Shown piece by piece: positions 44,147-52,970 of a stretch of DNA of 64,000 nt; the first letter of the stretch is position 1, and the number at the start of each line of letters is the position of its first letter. The DNA is from G963556115 sp963667375 (GTDB lineage Bacteria; Planctomycetota; SZUA-567), in contig OY763323.1 in NCBI GenBank assembly GCA_963667375.1, positions 1,736,001-1,800,000 of the forward strand, given 5' to 3'. Position numbers and translations under genes: made by a program. The notes under the pieces are model-generated. The model saw only the letters and a program-made list of their open reading frames with translations, was not told where the DNA came from and did no database searches.

Positions 44147-44996
44147 GCAGCGGTTTACACGTTTTGTGCTTTATTTTTTACTGGCGGTTATCCTGATATA
44201 TCTGATCTTTCCCTTTATCTGGGCTGTCAGTTCATCGCTGAAATCGGATAATCAGCTGATAATGACTCCGGCAACACTGCTGCCGCGAGATCCGCATACC
44301 GGCGAAATCTCCTTTTATTGGGGTAATTTTTATAATGTGCTGCATAACTCAGTATTCTTAAATGGTTTGAAAAATTCTGCGATTGTCTCGATATCAACGA
44401 CTCTGCTGGCACTTATCGTCGGGGCTTTCGCTGCTTTTGCTCTGGGTAAACTTCGGTTCAAAGGGCGGACAGCAATGCTGTATCTGGTGTTATCAATTAC
44501 CATGTTTCCGCAGATATCAGTCTTGACCGGTTTGTATGCGGTTATCCGCAATATCGGTATTGATGTGATGTCCGGTATGATATTATCCTATATGCTCTTT
44601 ACACTTCCGTTCACGGTATGGGTTATGAGTTCATTCTTCAAAGGACTGCCTGATGCCTTGCTGGAAGCAGCCAGCATTGACGGCGCAAGTTTCTTTCAGT
44701 CATTTTATCTGGTACTGCTGCCTCTGACTCTGCCGGCAATTGTAACGACCGGTCTGCTGGCCTTTATCGCTGCCTGGAATGAGTATCTGTTTGCTCTGAC
44801 TTTTACCTCTCTCAAACAGTCGGCGCGTACGGTTCCGGTTGCCATTGCGATGTTTTCCGGTCAGTCTGCACATCAGGAGCCGTTTGGAACTATAATGGCG
44901 GCATCGATTATTGTGACGGTACCGCTGCTGCTGCTGGTATTTATAATGCAGAAGAAGATTATCGGGGGACTCACAGCGGGTGCGGTCAAGGAATAG
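44136..44996 (+). CDS. Sugar ABC transporter permease, MalG-like
   Basis: 286 residues, starting inside the end of the preceding permease gene. Six hydrophobic helices; helix 1 is FVLYFLLAVILIYLIFPFIWAVSSSLK. The EAA loop is EAASIDGASFFQSFYLVLLPL, followed by ALIVTTGLL-type and FIAAWNEYLFALTF, all standard for the MalG family. It completes the importer with the MalF-like permease, the binding protein and the ATPase. Terminator 20 bases downstream. Confidence 0.93.
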   Translation: MESKQRFTRFVLYFLLAVILIYLIFPFIWAVSSSLKSDNQLIMTPATLLPRDPHTGEISFYWGNFYNVLHNSVFLNGLKNSAIVSISTTLLALIVGAFAAFALGKLRFKGRTAMLYLVLSITMFPQISVLTGLYAVIRNIGIDVMSGMILSYMLFTLPFTVWVMSSFFKGLPDALLEAASIDGASFFQSFYLVLLPLTLPAIVTTGLLAFIAAWNEYLFALTFTSLKQSARTVPVAIAMFSGQSAHQEPFGTIMAASIIVTVPLLLLVFIMQKKIIGGLTAGAVKE

Positions 44997-45016
44997 CGGG
45001 GGAGTTATTAAATTAT

Positions 45017-45060
45017 AGGGCCGCAAGCAGATTTTTAGTACTTGCGGCTCTATTCTTATT
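45017..45060 (+). terminator. Terminator of the sugar operon
   Basis: AGGGCCGCAAG / CTTGCGGCTCT stem (one G-T pair) with a 13-base loop, followed by T-rich sequence. Confidence 0.8.
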
Positions 45061-45275
45061 CCGGGTATTACAAGGTTACTGGTCTGTAATCACTATGGAT
45101 CACGCCGGGAGCTTATGCGGATTGCTATAAGCAGGATTGATGCTGGTTTTTGCAGTGTATTATTTACTCAGGTTATTCTTGACTGGACTGGATTTTATCC
45201 GTATAATTCTGATTCTCTTGAGTGCTTGCAGATATTTGCTACATGATTGTTGAAAAAACTGCTTGAGAGATTTTC

Positions 45276-45311
45276 AGGAACGGGTGAAACCCGTTCCTCG
45301 TTATTTTTTTT
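45276..45311 (+). terminator. Terminator-like hairpin just upstream of argB
   Basis: A perfect 10-base stem AGGAACGGGT / ACCCGTTCCT with loop GAA, followed by CGTTATTTTTTTT. It lies 16 bases before the argB start region, at the place of an attenuator, and might control the arginine genes; it may instead be a second terminator for the sugar operon. Confidence 0.6.
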
Positions 45312-45326
45312 ATTGAGAGAATTACG

Positions 45327-46208
45327 ATGATTGAAGAAGCTGTAAGAAAATCTGAAACCCTTATTGAAGCTTTGCCGTATATCAAGAAATTCCAGGGTCA
45401 GATTGTGGTGATAAAGCTTGGTGGCAGTGCGCAGGAAGATGACCGGATACTCAAGAAAATTTTTATGGATATTGAGTTCATGCATACCGTCGGTATGAAG
45501 CCGGTGGTGGTGCATGGAGGTGGAAAATCTATTACCAGAGCGATGGCTGAATCGGGAATAGAGGCGCGTTTTGTGCATGGGCAGCGTGTTACCTGCAGTA
45601 AGACTATCGATATTGTCAGTCGCGTTCTAGGTGATGAAGTCAATTCGCATCTTATAAAGCTGATGGCTGATGTCGGGGGAAAGGCTGAGCCGCTGAACGG
45701 TCGTGATCATCGTTTTTTGAAGGCGCTTAAAAAACAGCTCCCAGAGTATCCTGATACCGATCTGGGTTTTGTCGGTACCCCAGTAGCTATCAATGCGTCA
45801 CTGGTTTACAAGATACATGCTCAGGGCGGGATTCCGTTTATTGCTCCGATTGCTCATGGGCTGGGTGCTGATGAAAATACGCTGTATAATATTAACGGGG
45901 ATAATGCCAGTGCGCTGATTGCCAGTGAGTTGAAAGCGAATAAGCTGGTGTTCTTTATGGATACGGTGGGAATTCTCCGGGATAAGAATGACAAAGAGAG
46001 TCTGGTCTCACATGCGAACGCCGATACTATCGCCTCTATGACCGCTGAGGGGGTAATCGCTGACGGGATGATACCCAAGACTCAGGCTGCGCTCTATGCC
46101 CTCAAGGGCGGGGTGAATAAGGTGCATATTGTCTCTGGTTCGCAGCCGCATGCCCTGCTTCTTGAGATGTTTACCAATAAGGGTGTGGGTACAGAGATAG
46201 TTTTATAG
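45327..46208 (+). CDS. argB: Acetylglutamate kinase
   Basis: 293 residues. Phosphorylates N-acetylglutamate, the second step of arginine synthesis. Amino-acid kinase fold: VVIKLGGSAQEDDRI (ATP), PVVVHGGGKSITRAM (substrate glycines), FVHGQRVTCSKTIDIV, FIAPIAHGLGADENTLYNINGDNAS and the second nucleotide-binding part ADGMIPKTQAALYALKGG. It has the N-terminal helix MIEEAVRKSETLIEALPYI seen in the arginine-sensitive hexameric type, so feedback inhibition is likely. First gene of argB-argD-argF. Confidence 0.96.
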   Translation: MIEEAVRKSETLIEALPYIKKFQGQIVVIKLGGSAQEDDRILKKIFMDIEFMHTVGMKPVVVHGGGKSITRAMAESGIEARFVHGQRVTCSKTIDIVSRVLGDEVNSHLIKLMADVGGKAEPLNGRDHRFLKALKKQLPEYPDTDLGFVGTPVAINASLVYKIHAQGGIPFIAPIAHGLGADENTLYNINGDNASALIASELKANKLVFFMDTVGILRDKNDKESLVSHANADTIASMTAEGVIADGMIPKTQAALYALKGGVNKVHIVSGSQPHALLLEMFTNKGVGTEIVL

Positions 46209-46282
46209 TTTGAGTGGTAATAAGCAGACTCGGCAGCTATGGTGACTGCAACAGGTCTGAAGCACGTTAGAAGGAGAGAGGT

Positions 46283-47464
46283 ATGGGCAAGAGTCAGAAA
46301 GAAATAGAAGAACAGTTCTCGAAGTATGTTATCGCAAATTATACCCGATTGCCGGTTACGCTGGTCCGCGGTCGTGGTAGTTTGGTTTGGGATGCATCGG
46401 GAAAAGAGTATATTGATCTCTTTCCGGGATGGGGTGTTGCCGGGCTTGGGCATTGTCATCCGGCTATTGCTGAAGCGGTTGCGGCACAGGCTCAGAAGCT
46501 GATTCATGTCGCTAATAATTATTATATCGAGGAGCAGGGTGAATTTGCGCAGCTTCTTTCTGAAAGAGCCGATGGTCAGAAGTGCTTTTTCTGTAATTCC
46601 GGTGCGGAAGCGGCTGAAGGAGCAATAAAACTTGCCCGTCTGCAGTGTCAGCCTAAATATAAAGTAATTACCATGGAAGGATCTTTTCATGGTAGAACCT
46701 TCGCGGCGATATCTGCTACCGGTCAGCCGGCTTACCGTAAAGGGTTTGAGCCGACAGTTCCCGGATTTTCACATGCGAAGTTCAATGATATTGAGTCGGT
46801 AAAGGCTCTTATTGATGATGAAACCTGTGCGGTAATGCTTGAGCCGGTTCAGGGTGAGAATGGGGTTTATCCTGCGGCTAAGGAGTTTCTGCTGGCGCTT
46901 CGGGCTCTCTGTGACGAAAAGGGAATCATGCTGATATTTGATGAAGTGCAGACCACTCCGGCACGTCTTGGTGAATGGTTTGGTTATCAGTATTTCGGAG
47001 TACAGCCGGATATTCTTACTTCAGCCAAGGCAATTGCCGGCGGTATGCCTATGGGTCTGATTATGGCGCGTCCGGAGGTGGCTAAAAGTCTGATCCCCGG
47101 AACTCATGCAAGTACATTCGGCGGTAATTCTATCGGCTGTGCGGCCGGGATCAGGGCGATAAAGGTCATTGAGGAAGAGGGACTGCTCGCAAATGTCCAG
47201 ACATTGAGTACTTATATCGGGGAGCGGCTTGCCAGAATAGCTGAAAAGAGCGGTGTAGTCAAGGGTGTGCGTCGCACCGGTTTTATGGTTGGTATAGAGC
47301 TGAATATCGAAGGCAAGAATATAGTTGACAGCTGCCGTGAAGCAGGCCTGCTTATAAATTGTACCCATGGTACAATTTTGAGAATGCTGCCTTCATTCAA
47401 CATAACCCGTGAGGTTCTGGATAAAGGATTTGATATTATTGAGAAGGTAATCGGCAGTGTCTAG
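46283..47464 (+). CDS. argD: Acetylornithine aminotransferase
   Basis: 393 residues, RBS AAGGAGAG well spaced. PLP enzyme, fourth step of arginine synthesis, converting N-acetylglutamate semialdehyde to N-acetylornithine. Seen: DLFPGWGVAGLGHCHP, FFCNSGAEAAEGAIKLAR, GSFHGRTFAAISATGQ, the LIFDEVQTTPARLGEWFGYQ (Asp for the pyridine N), and the lysine of LTSAKAIAGGMPMG. HASTFGGNSIGCAAG follows. Full-length. It is the middle gene of the argB-argD-argF series; argC, argJ/argA/argE, argG and argH are not in the window. Confidence 0.95.
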   Translation: MGKSQKEIEEQFSKYVIANYTRLPVTLVRGRGSLVWDASGKEYIDLFPGWGVAGLGHCHPAIAEAVAAQAQKLIHVANNYYIEEQGEFAQLLSERADGQKCFFCNSGAEAAEGAIKLARLQCQPKYKVITMEGSFHGRTFAAISATGQPAYRKGFEPTVPGFSHAKFNDIESVKALIDDETCAVMLEPVQGENGVYPAAKEFLLALRALCDEKGIMLIFDEVQTTPARLGEWFGYQYFGVQPDILTSAKAIAGGMPMGLIMARPEVAKSLIPGTHASTFGGNSIGCAAGIRAIKVIEEEGLLANVQTLSTYIGERLARIAEKSGVVKGVRRTGFMVGIELNIEGKNIVDSCREAGLLINCTHGTILRMLPSFNITREVLDKGFDIIEKVIGSV

Positions 47465-47514
47465 TTGTAACTGGTGCCGCAGGTATTATCGCTGATAAAG
47501 AAGGTTATTTTATT

Positions 47515-48438
47515 ATGATGAAAGATTTTATAAATATTATTGATTTTACTTCTGCTGAGCTGGAACAGATAATTTCCAGAGCGGTGGAGCTCAAGGTTAG
47601 AAAAAGAGCGGGAAAAGCAGATGATCTGCTTAAAGGCAAGACTCTGGGAATGTATTTCCAGAAAGCGTCGCTGCGTACACGTATCAGTCTGGAAGTAGCT
47701 ATGAACTCTCTTGGCGGGTCGGCGATTTATATGGATTTTAACGGCAAAGCAATGTTTGACCGTGAATCTTTACCGGATCAGGCCAGGGTGATGGCGCGTT
47801 TTGCTGATATTGTGAGTATGCGGACCTTCTCGCACGCAGAGATAGAGGAGTACGCTCAGTGGTGTGAGGTGCCGGTTATCAACGCTCTTTCAGATTATTC
47901 GCATCCGACTCAGGCTCTTGCTGATATTATGACTATGCGGGAGTGCTTTGGAGATGACTGCAGGAAGCGTGAGCTGGTATATGTCGGTGATGGAAATAAT
48001 GTCGCGCGCAGTCTCGGTGTCCTTTGTGCGAAGCTCGGGATCAAGTTCACACTTGCCAGTCCAGACGGCTATCATCTGGGTGAGCCTGATCTGGAGAAGA
48101 TACGTGCCGCTTGTCCAGGGTGTGATATCAGAGAGATTGTGGATCCGCTGGAAGCTGTGAAGAACGCGGATGTCATATATACCGATGTCTGGGCTAGTAT
48201 GGGGCAGGAAGAGGAGACAGAAAAGCGCCGGCGTGATTTTGCTGCTTATCAGGTCAATCGGAAGCTGGTTGCCGCTGCTCCTGAGGGTGTAAGGGTTCTG
48301 CACTGTCTGCCGGCACACCGTGGGGATGAGATTACCGATGAGATAATGGATGATACTGCGGTTTCAGCTGTTTTTGATGAGGCGGAGAACCGGATGCATA
48401 TTTACCGGGGACTGATTACTACGCTGCTGGGTGTCTAG
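47515..48438 (+). CDS. argF: Ornithine carbamoyltransferase
   Basis: 307 residues (a second ATG directly follows the first). Joins carbamoyl phosphate and ornithine to give citrulline. Carbamoyl-phosphate motif SLRTRISLEVAMNSLGG, the HPTQALADIMTM motif, GDGNNVARSLGVL and the ornithine motif HCLPAHRGDEI are all present. In place of the common STRT it has SLRTR. About 20 bases separate it from rph. Completes the sequence from acetylglutamate to citrulline only in part, because deacetylation genes are elsewhere. Confidence 0.96.
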   Translation: MMKDFINIIDFTSAELEQIISRAVELKVRKRAGKADDLLKGKTLGMYFQKASLRTRISLEVAMNSLGGSAIYMDFNGKAMFDRESLPDQARVMARFADIVSMRTFSHAEIEEYAQWCEVPVINALSDYSHPTQALADIMTMRECFGDDCRKRELVYVGDGNNVARSLGVLCAKLGIKFTLASPDGYHLGEPDLEKIRAACPGCDIREIVDPLEAVKNADVIYTDVWASMGQEEETEKRRRDFAAYQVNRKLVAAAPEGVRVLHCLPAHRGDEITDEIMDDTAVSAVFDEAENRMHIYRGLITTLLGV

Positions 48439-48457
48439 AAAATAGGGATATCTACTT

Positions 48458-49162
48458 ATGAAGAGAGCTGAGGAATTACGTGATATTGAGATTGTACGCG
48501 GGTTTAACCGTTATGCTGAAGGTTCTGTACTCATCAGTTGCGGCAATACCAGAGTAATCTGTACCGCTTCGGTTGCTGAAGGGGTGCCTCCTTTTCGTAA
48601 GGATAGCGGTGAAGGGTGGGTTACGGCGGAATATGGCATGTTGCCGCGCAGTACTCATTCTCGGATGAACCGTGAAGCCGCCAAAGGCAAGCAGAGCGGC
48701 AGAACTGTTGAGATTGGACGTCTTATTGGTCGCAGTCTCAGAGCGGCGGTTGATATGAGTCTGCTCGGTGAGAATACTATAAATATCGATTGTGACGTTA
48801 TTCAGGCCGATGGTGGAACCAGATGCGCAAGTATTACCGGGGGAATGGTCGCGCTTTATGAGGCGCTTTGCTGGATGCGTGAGCGTGAGCTGATAACCGA
48901 GTTTCCGGTCAAGGATCTGGTCGCAGCGGTGAGTGTCGGGATTATTTCCGGAGAACCGCGGCTGGATCTCTGTTATGATGAAGACAGCAATGCAGAGGTT
49001 GATATGAATGTCGTTATGACCGGCAGCGGAAGGTATGTTGAAATTCAGGGGACTGCTGAAGGGGAGCCATTCTCAGAGGATGATCTGTCTGTTCTTCGTT
49101 CTCTTGCTGGCAGTGGTATTGAAGGTTTGATTGCGGCACAGCGTGCAGCACTGGGAATATAG
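48458..49162 (+). CDS. rph: Ribonuclease PH
   Basis: 234 residues. Phosphate-dependent 3'-5' exoribonuclease that trims tRNA 3' ends, as a hexamer. Seen: GSVLISCGNTRVICTASV near the start, GEGWVTAEYGMLPRSTHSR, QSGRTVEIGRLIGRSLRAAVD (phosphate-binding arginines) and DCDVIQADGGTRCASITG, all family hallmarks. Length is normal. It is followed 13 bases later by rdgB, a frequent pair. Confidence 0.96.
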   Translation: MKRAEELRDIEIVRGFNRYAEGSVLISCGNTRVICTASVAEGVPPFRKDSGEGWVTAEYGMLPRSTHSRMNREAAKGKQSGRTVEIGRLIGRSLRAAVDMSLLGENTINIDCDVIQADGGTRCASITGGMVALYEALCWMRERELITEFPVKDLVAAVSVGIISGEPRLDLCYDEDSNAEVDMNVVMTGSGRYVEIQGTAEGEPFSEDDLSVLRSLAGSGIEGLIAAQRAALGI

Positions 49163-49175
49163 GAGGAGTTGTGCT

Positions 49176-49781
49176 GTGTCGATGGAAAAAATTACAGAAA
49201 TAGTTCTTGCCAGTCGCAATAAGAAGAAGCTGGGTGAACTTGCGGAGATATTGGCGCCGCTGGGAATCAGAGTCCGCTCGGTTCTGGAGTTTCCACAGGC
49301 TTCGGAGGTTGAGGAGACTGGGAGTACCTTCGCTGAAAATGCAGCACTCAAAGCGGAGAGTGTATCCAGAGAGCTTGGATGTGCGGTGCTTGCTGATGAT
49401 TCCGGGCTGATGGTTGATTATCTTGAGGGTGCCCCGGGGGTATATTCCGCGCGGTTCTCAGGTGAGAATGCCAGTGATGAGAATAATAACCGGCTTTTGC
49501 TTGAGAAACTTAGTGGTGTGCCTCTGGCTGAGAGAGGAGCAAGTTTCGTTTGTGTGCTTGCTTTTTCTTTGCCCGAAAATGAGAGCGTGTTCTTTGAGGG
49601 GCGGGCAACAGGTAAAATCATTGATAAAGAGAGTGGTGACAAGGGATTCGGGTATGATCCGCTCTTTCTTTCAGATGATTTAGGGGTAACCTTTGCACAG
49701 GCCGGAAACGCGGATAAGAATCTGGTAAGTCACCGCGCCCGGGCGGTTGCGAAGTTTGTTGAGTGGTTGAAGCAAAGGTGA
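49176..49781 (+). CDS. rdgB: Non-canonical purine NTP pyrophosphatase (RdgB/HAM1)
   Basis: 201 residues from GTG 49176, 6-8 bases after GGAGGAG; ATG 49182 is the alternative. Cleans inosine and xanthosine triphosphates from the nucleotide pool. Seen: IVLASRNKKKLGELAEIL near the start, ETGSTFAENAALKAESVSRE, ADDSGLMVDYLEGAPGVYSARF (with the catalytic Asp-Asp), and GFGYDPLFLSDD, GVTFAQ, then SHRARA near the end. All signature residues are present. It ends just before a 20-base palindrome. Confidence 0.95.
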   Translation: MSMEKITEIVLASRNKKKLGELAEILAPLGIRVRSVLEFPQASEVEETGSTFAENAALKAESVSRELGCAVLADDSGLMVDYLEGAPGVYSARFSGENASDENNNRLLLEKLSGVPLAERGASFVCVLAFSLPENESVFFEGRATGKIIDKESGDKGFGYDPLFLSDDLGVTFAQAGNADKNLVSHRARAVAKFVEWLKQR

Positions 49782-49782
49782 T

Positions 49783-49802
49783 TTTGTCCGCTAGCGGACA
49801 AA
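49783..49802. promoter_or_regulatory. 20-base perfect palindrome before the ROK kinase gene
   Basis: TTTGTCCGCTAGCGGACAAA starts right after the rdgB stop codon and lies about 50 bases before the kinase start. There is no T-run, so it looks more like an operator than a terminator. The binding protein is not known. Confidence 0.6.
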
Positions 49803-49853
49803 TAAGTTGGAATAAAGTTATGGCTCAGTTTTGGTTCTGGGAGAAAAATTGTT

Positions 49854-50834
49854 ATGGGTAGTGAAAAAATGCTGGCTTTGGGGATTGACCTTGGTGGAAC
49901 TAATTCCAGATGTGCGGTTGTAGATAATAAAGGAACAGTTTTACTTAATAATCGTGTATCCACTCCAAAAAACGGTGGTTTTGAGGCGGTATCAGAGACC
50001 CTGGCAGATCTTGTAGAGAAGACAGTCGCTGATTTTGGTGAGGATAAAAGCGCCTTTCTCGGTACCTGTGCCGCCTGTCCGGGAATTGTTAATTCCGAAG
50101 AGGGTATTGTGTATGATACACCAAATCTCCAACTCAAAGATGCTCCGCTGGGGGCAAGCCTTACTGAGCGTACAGGGATTAAAACTATTCTTGAGAATGA
50201 TGCTAATGCCGCTTGTTATGGTGAATTTTTTGCCGGGGTTGCGAAAGACTGTTCGACACTGCTGATGATTACTATTGGTACCGGTATTGGTGGTGCACTG
50301 GTATTAAACAATAAGTTATGGAAAGGTATCGATGGTCTTGCGGGTGAGATTGGCCATCTTATTGTAGAAAATAACGGCAGACAATGCGGTTGCGGCGGTA
50401 GAGGCTGTATTGAAGCTTATGCATCCGCTTCTTCTATCCAGCGGCGTTTTGTTGAGCAGCTTGAGGCTGGACGTGAAAGCACCCTTTCCAAGCTGGATGA
50501 TTACAAGGTAATCACTTGTGAAGATATTTTCAAAACCGCTGAACATGATGGTGATCCGCTGGCGCTTGAGATTGTGGATTCGGCAACCCATTATATCGCC
50601 AATCTCTGTGCAGGTATGGCTAATCTTCTTAATCCTGAAATGATGGTCATTTATGGTGGCGTTATTGCTGCCGGTGATTTTCTTTTTGATAAGATTAATG
50701 CTGAGTACAGGGTTTTGCCGTTTAAACGGGCTATTGATCGTATGAAGATAGTTCCGGCAAAGCTTGGTGGTGATGCCGGGGTTATAGGGGCGGCAGGATG
50801 TGTCTTTGATTCTATGGGACCAGGACTGCGTTAG
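49854..50834 (+). CDS. ROK-family glucokinase
   Basis: 326 residues. ATP-dependent sugar kinase, most likely glucokinase, which would process glucose released by the GH13 enzyme of this window. Seen: LGIDLGGTNSRCAVVDNKGT (phosphate 1), GTCAACPGIVNSEEG, ENDANAACYGEFFAGV (catalytic Asp), TIGTGIGGALVLNNKLWKG, the zinc motif GRQCGCGGRGCIEAYAS, and GGDAGVIGAAG near the end. No helix-turn-helix, so it is a kinase and not a ROK repressor. Ends with a terminator. Glucose versus another hexose is not decided by sequence alone. Confidence 0.92.
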   Translation: MGSEKMLALGIDLGGTNSRCAVVDNKGTVLLNNRVSTPKNGGFEAVSETLADLVEKTVADFGEDKSAFLGTCAACPGIVNSEEGIVYDTPNLQLKDAPLGASLTERTGIKTILENDANAACYGEFFAGVAKDCSTLLMITIGTGIGGALVLNNKLWKGIDGLAGEIGHLIVENNGRQCGCGGRGCIEAYASASSIQRRFVEQLEAGRESTLSKLDDYKVITCEDIFKTAEHDGDPLALEIVDSATHYIANLCAGMANLLNPEMMVIYGGVIAAGDFLFDKINAEYRVLPFKRAIDRMKIVPAKLGGDAGVIGAAGCVFDSMGPGLR

Positions 50835-50996
50835 ATTGCTTTCTGCTGATTCTGTGGTATAGAGTCTTCTATTGCAGTCGATGATTTTCACAGGTTTTAC
50901 CGGTTATTGCAGGCAGAAGGTGGCTACCGGGTGGCAATGTGTTATTTGGTATTGAAATCAAGTAAGTTATATATAAAATATGTTAATGCAAAGTAT

Positions 50997-51032
50997 ACAG
51001 CCCTAGCAATCTTGTCAGGGCTGTTGTTTTAT
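50997..51032 (+). terminator. Terminator of the ROK kinase gene
   Basis: ACAGCCCT / AGGGCTGT stem with a 12-base loop, then TGTTTTATT; it ends 36 bases before lepA. Confidence 0.75.
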
Positions 51033-51067
51033 TGAATTACCCCTTAATAATAAGGTATTTGCCGGTT

Positions 51068-52864
51068 ATGAAAAAATCTAATATTCGTAATTTCAGTATT
51101 ATTGCGCATATCGACCACGGAAAGAGTACGCTTGCCGATCGAATGTTGCTGGAAACCGGGATGGTTTCTGCGCGCGAGTTCCGTCAGCAGCTTCTTGATG
51201 ATATGGATATTGAACGTGAGCGGGGAATTACGATTAAGGCCCGGTCTGTGGCTATGAACTATAAAGCGGATAACGGCGAAGCCTTTCTGCTGAATCTAAT
51301 TGATACTCCTGGGCATGTTGATTTCACCTACGAGGTGTCGCGATCTCTTGCAGCCTGTGAAGGTGCACTGCTGGTTGTTGATGCTTCACAGGGGATCGAG
51401 GCCCAGACTATAGCGAATGCCTATCTGGCTATCGAACATGATCTGAAGATTATTCCGGTTGTTAATAAGATTGATTTGCCGCATGCAATTCCGGATGCTG
51501 TACAGGAGGAGTTGGTGTCCTTTCTTGGATGTGATCCTGATGATGTGATCTTTACCAGCGCCAAGACCGGGCAGGGTATAAGAGAGGTGCTGGAGGCTAT
51601 CATCCGGGATATTCCGCCTCCTCCGGGGGATGAGAACGGTCCTCTGCGCGGGTTGATCTTTGACTCGGTTTATGATGATTATCGTGGTGTTATAACACAT
51701 TTACGTGTGGTTGACGGTAATGTTAAAAGAGGTGATACCGTTAATATGATCGCCAGTGGTATGAGTTATGAAGTTACTGAAATCGGTACCTTCAGGCCGG
51801 CTATGGTGCAGACCAATGAACTGACTACGGGTATGGTCGGCTATGTCGTCGGTAATATTAAAGAATTATCGGTGGTCAAGGTTGGCGACACTCTTATAAA
51901 AGATAAGACTAAGGTTGAACCTCTGGAGGGCTACGAAGAGCCGAAGAGTATGGTGTATTGCGGCCTCTATCCGAGTGCTTCTGAAAATTTTGAAAATCTG
52001 CGGCGGGCGCTTGAGCGTCTGGCTCTCAATGATTCATCCTTCAGTTTTGAAGCTGAGACCTCTCAGGCTTTGGGTTTTGGCTACCGTTGCGGTTTTCTGG
52101 GTATGCTGCATATGGAGATAATTCATGAACGTCTGGAACGTGAAAGTGATCTCGATCTTATAATGACGGCACCGAATGTAACCTATCAGATACAGCTGAC
52201 TTCAGGTGAGGTTGTAGATGTTCACAGTGCTGCGGATGTCCCGGATGCATCGATGATAGCCAGCTTCAGAGAACCGATAGTGAAATTGCAGGTAATGGTT
52301 CCCAAAGAGTTTATCGGTATTATTATGACTCTTACTGAAGAGCGGCGTGGTGAATATAAGGGCTTGGAGTATATTGGGGCGCACCGGGCGTTACTGACGT
52401 ATGAGATTCCATTTTCGGAGATAGTCTATGATTTTTATGATATACTCAAGAGTTCTACCAAGGGGTATGGCACCATGGATTATGAGCTGCTGCGTTATCA
52501 GGAAAATGAACTGTGTAAGATGGATATTCTTGTGCATCAGGAGCCGGTGGACGCGTTATCTGTCGTCTGTCTGAAATCACAGGCCCAGCGGCGCGGCAGG
52601 GCTGTGCTCAAGAAATTACGTGAAGAGATCCCGCGACATATGTTCCAGATTGCACTGCAGGCGGCTGTCGGAGCCAAGGTGGTTGCCCGTGAGAATATAG
52701 CGCCATTCAGAAAGAATGTTACGGCCAAGTGTTATGGAGGTGATATAACCAGAAAACGTAAACTGCTCGAGAAACAGAAAGAAGGCAAGAAACGCATGCG
52801 GTCAATCGGCAATGTTACCGTGCCGCAGAAAGCTTTTCTGGCGGTTCTTAATACTAAGGAGTAA
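51068..52864 (+). CDS. lepA: Elongation factor 4 (LepA)
   Basis: 598 residues from ATG 51068; the upstream frame has no family sequence. GTPase that acts on stalled or assembling ribosomes, membrane-associated at times. G1 HIDHGKST, DIERERGITIKARS, G3 DTPGHVDF, G4 NKIDLPHA, domain with GYRCGFLGMLHMEI, and the specific C-terminal domain ending RSIGNVTVPQKAFLAVLN. Full length and typical. It is a single-gene unit between two terminators. Confidence 0.97.
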   Translation: MKKSNIRNFSIIAHIDHGKSTLADRMLLETGMVSAREFRQQLLDDMDIERERGITIKARSVAMNYKADNGEAFLLNLIDTPGHVDFTYEVSRSLAACEGALLVVDASQGIEAQTIANAYLAIEHDLKIIPVVNKIDLPHAIPDAVQEELVSFLGCDPDDVIFTSAKTGQGIREVLEAIIRDIPPPPGDENGPLRGLIFDSVYDDYRGVITHLRVVDGNVKRGDTVNMIASGMSYEVTEIGTFRPAMVQTNELTTGMVGYVVGNIKELSVVKVGDTLIKDKTKVEPLEGYEEPKSMVYCGLYPSASENFENLRRALERLALNDSSFSFEAETSQALGFGYRCGFLGMLHMEIIHERLERESDLDLIMTAPNVTYQIQLTSGEVVDVHSAADVPDASMIASFREPIVKLQVMVPKEFIGIIMTLTEERRGEYKGLEYIGAHRALLTYEIPFSEIVYDFYDILKSSTKGYGTMDYELLRYQENELCKMDILVHQEPVDALSVVCLKSQAQRRGRAVLKKLREEIPRHMFQIALQAAVGAKVVARENIAPFRKNVTAKCYGGDITRKRKLLEKQKEGKKRMRSIGNVTVPQKAFLAVLNTKE

Positions 52865-52924
52865 TAAGCAATTAGCCTTGATGCTGGTTAACGGGTATAT
52901 TAAGTATTATTATATATAATATCG

Positions 52925-52970
52925 GGTGCAGGAGAGTGTGTGACATTTTCCTGCATTTTTATTTTTTTAC
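52925..52970 (+). terminator. Terminator of lepA
   Basis: TGCAGGA / TCCTGCA stem, 15-base loop, followed by two T-runs. Confidence 0.75.

Noticed and set aside
46094..46690. 198-residue - strand open frame
   Set aside because: Antisense to the argB end and argD start; no RBS or family features.
49783..49802. Terminator of rdgB
   Set aside because: The palindrome lacks a loop and a T-run; it fits an operator better.
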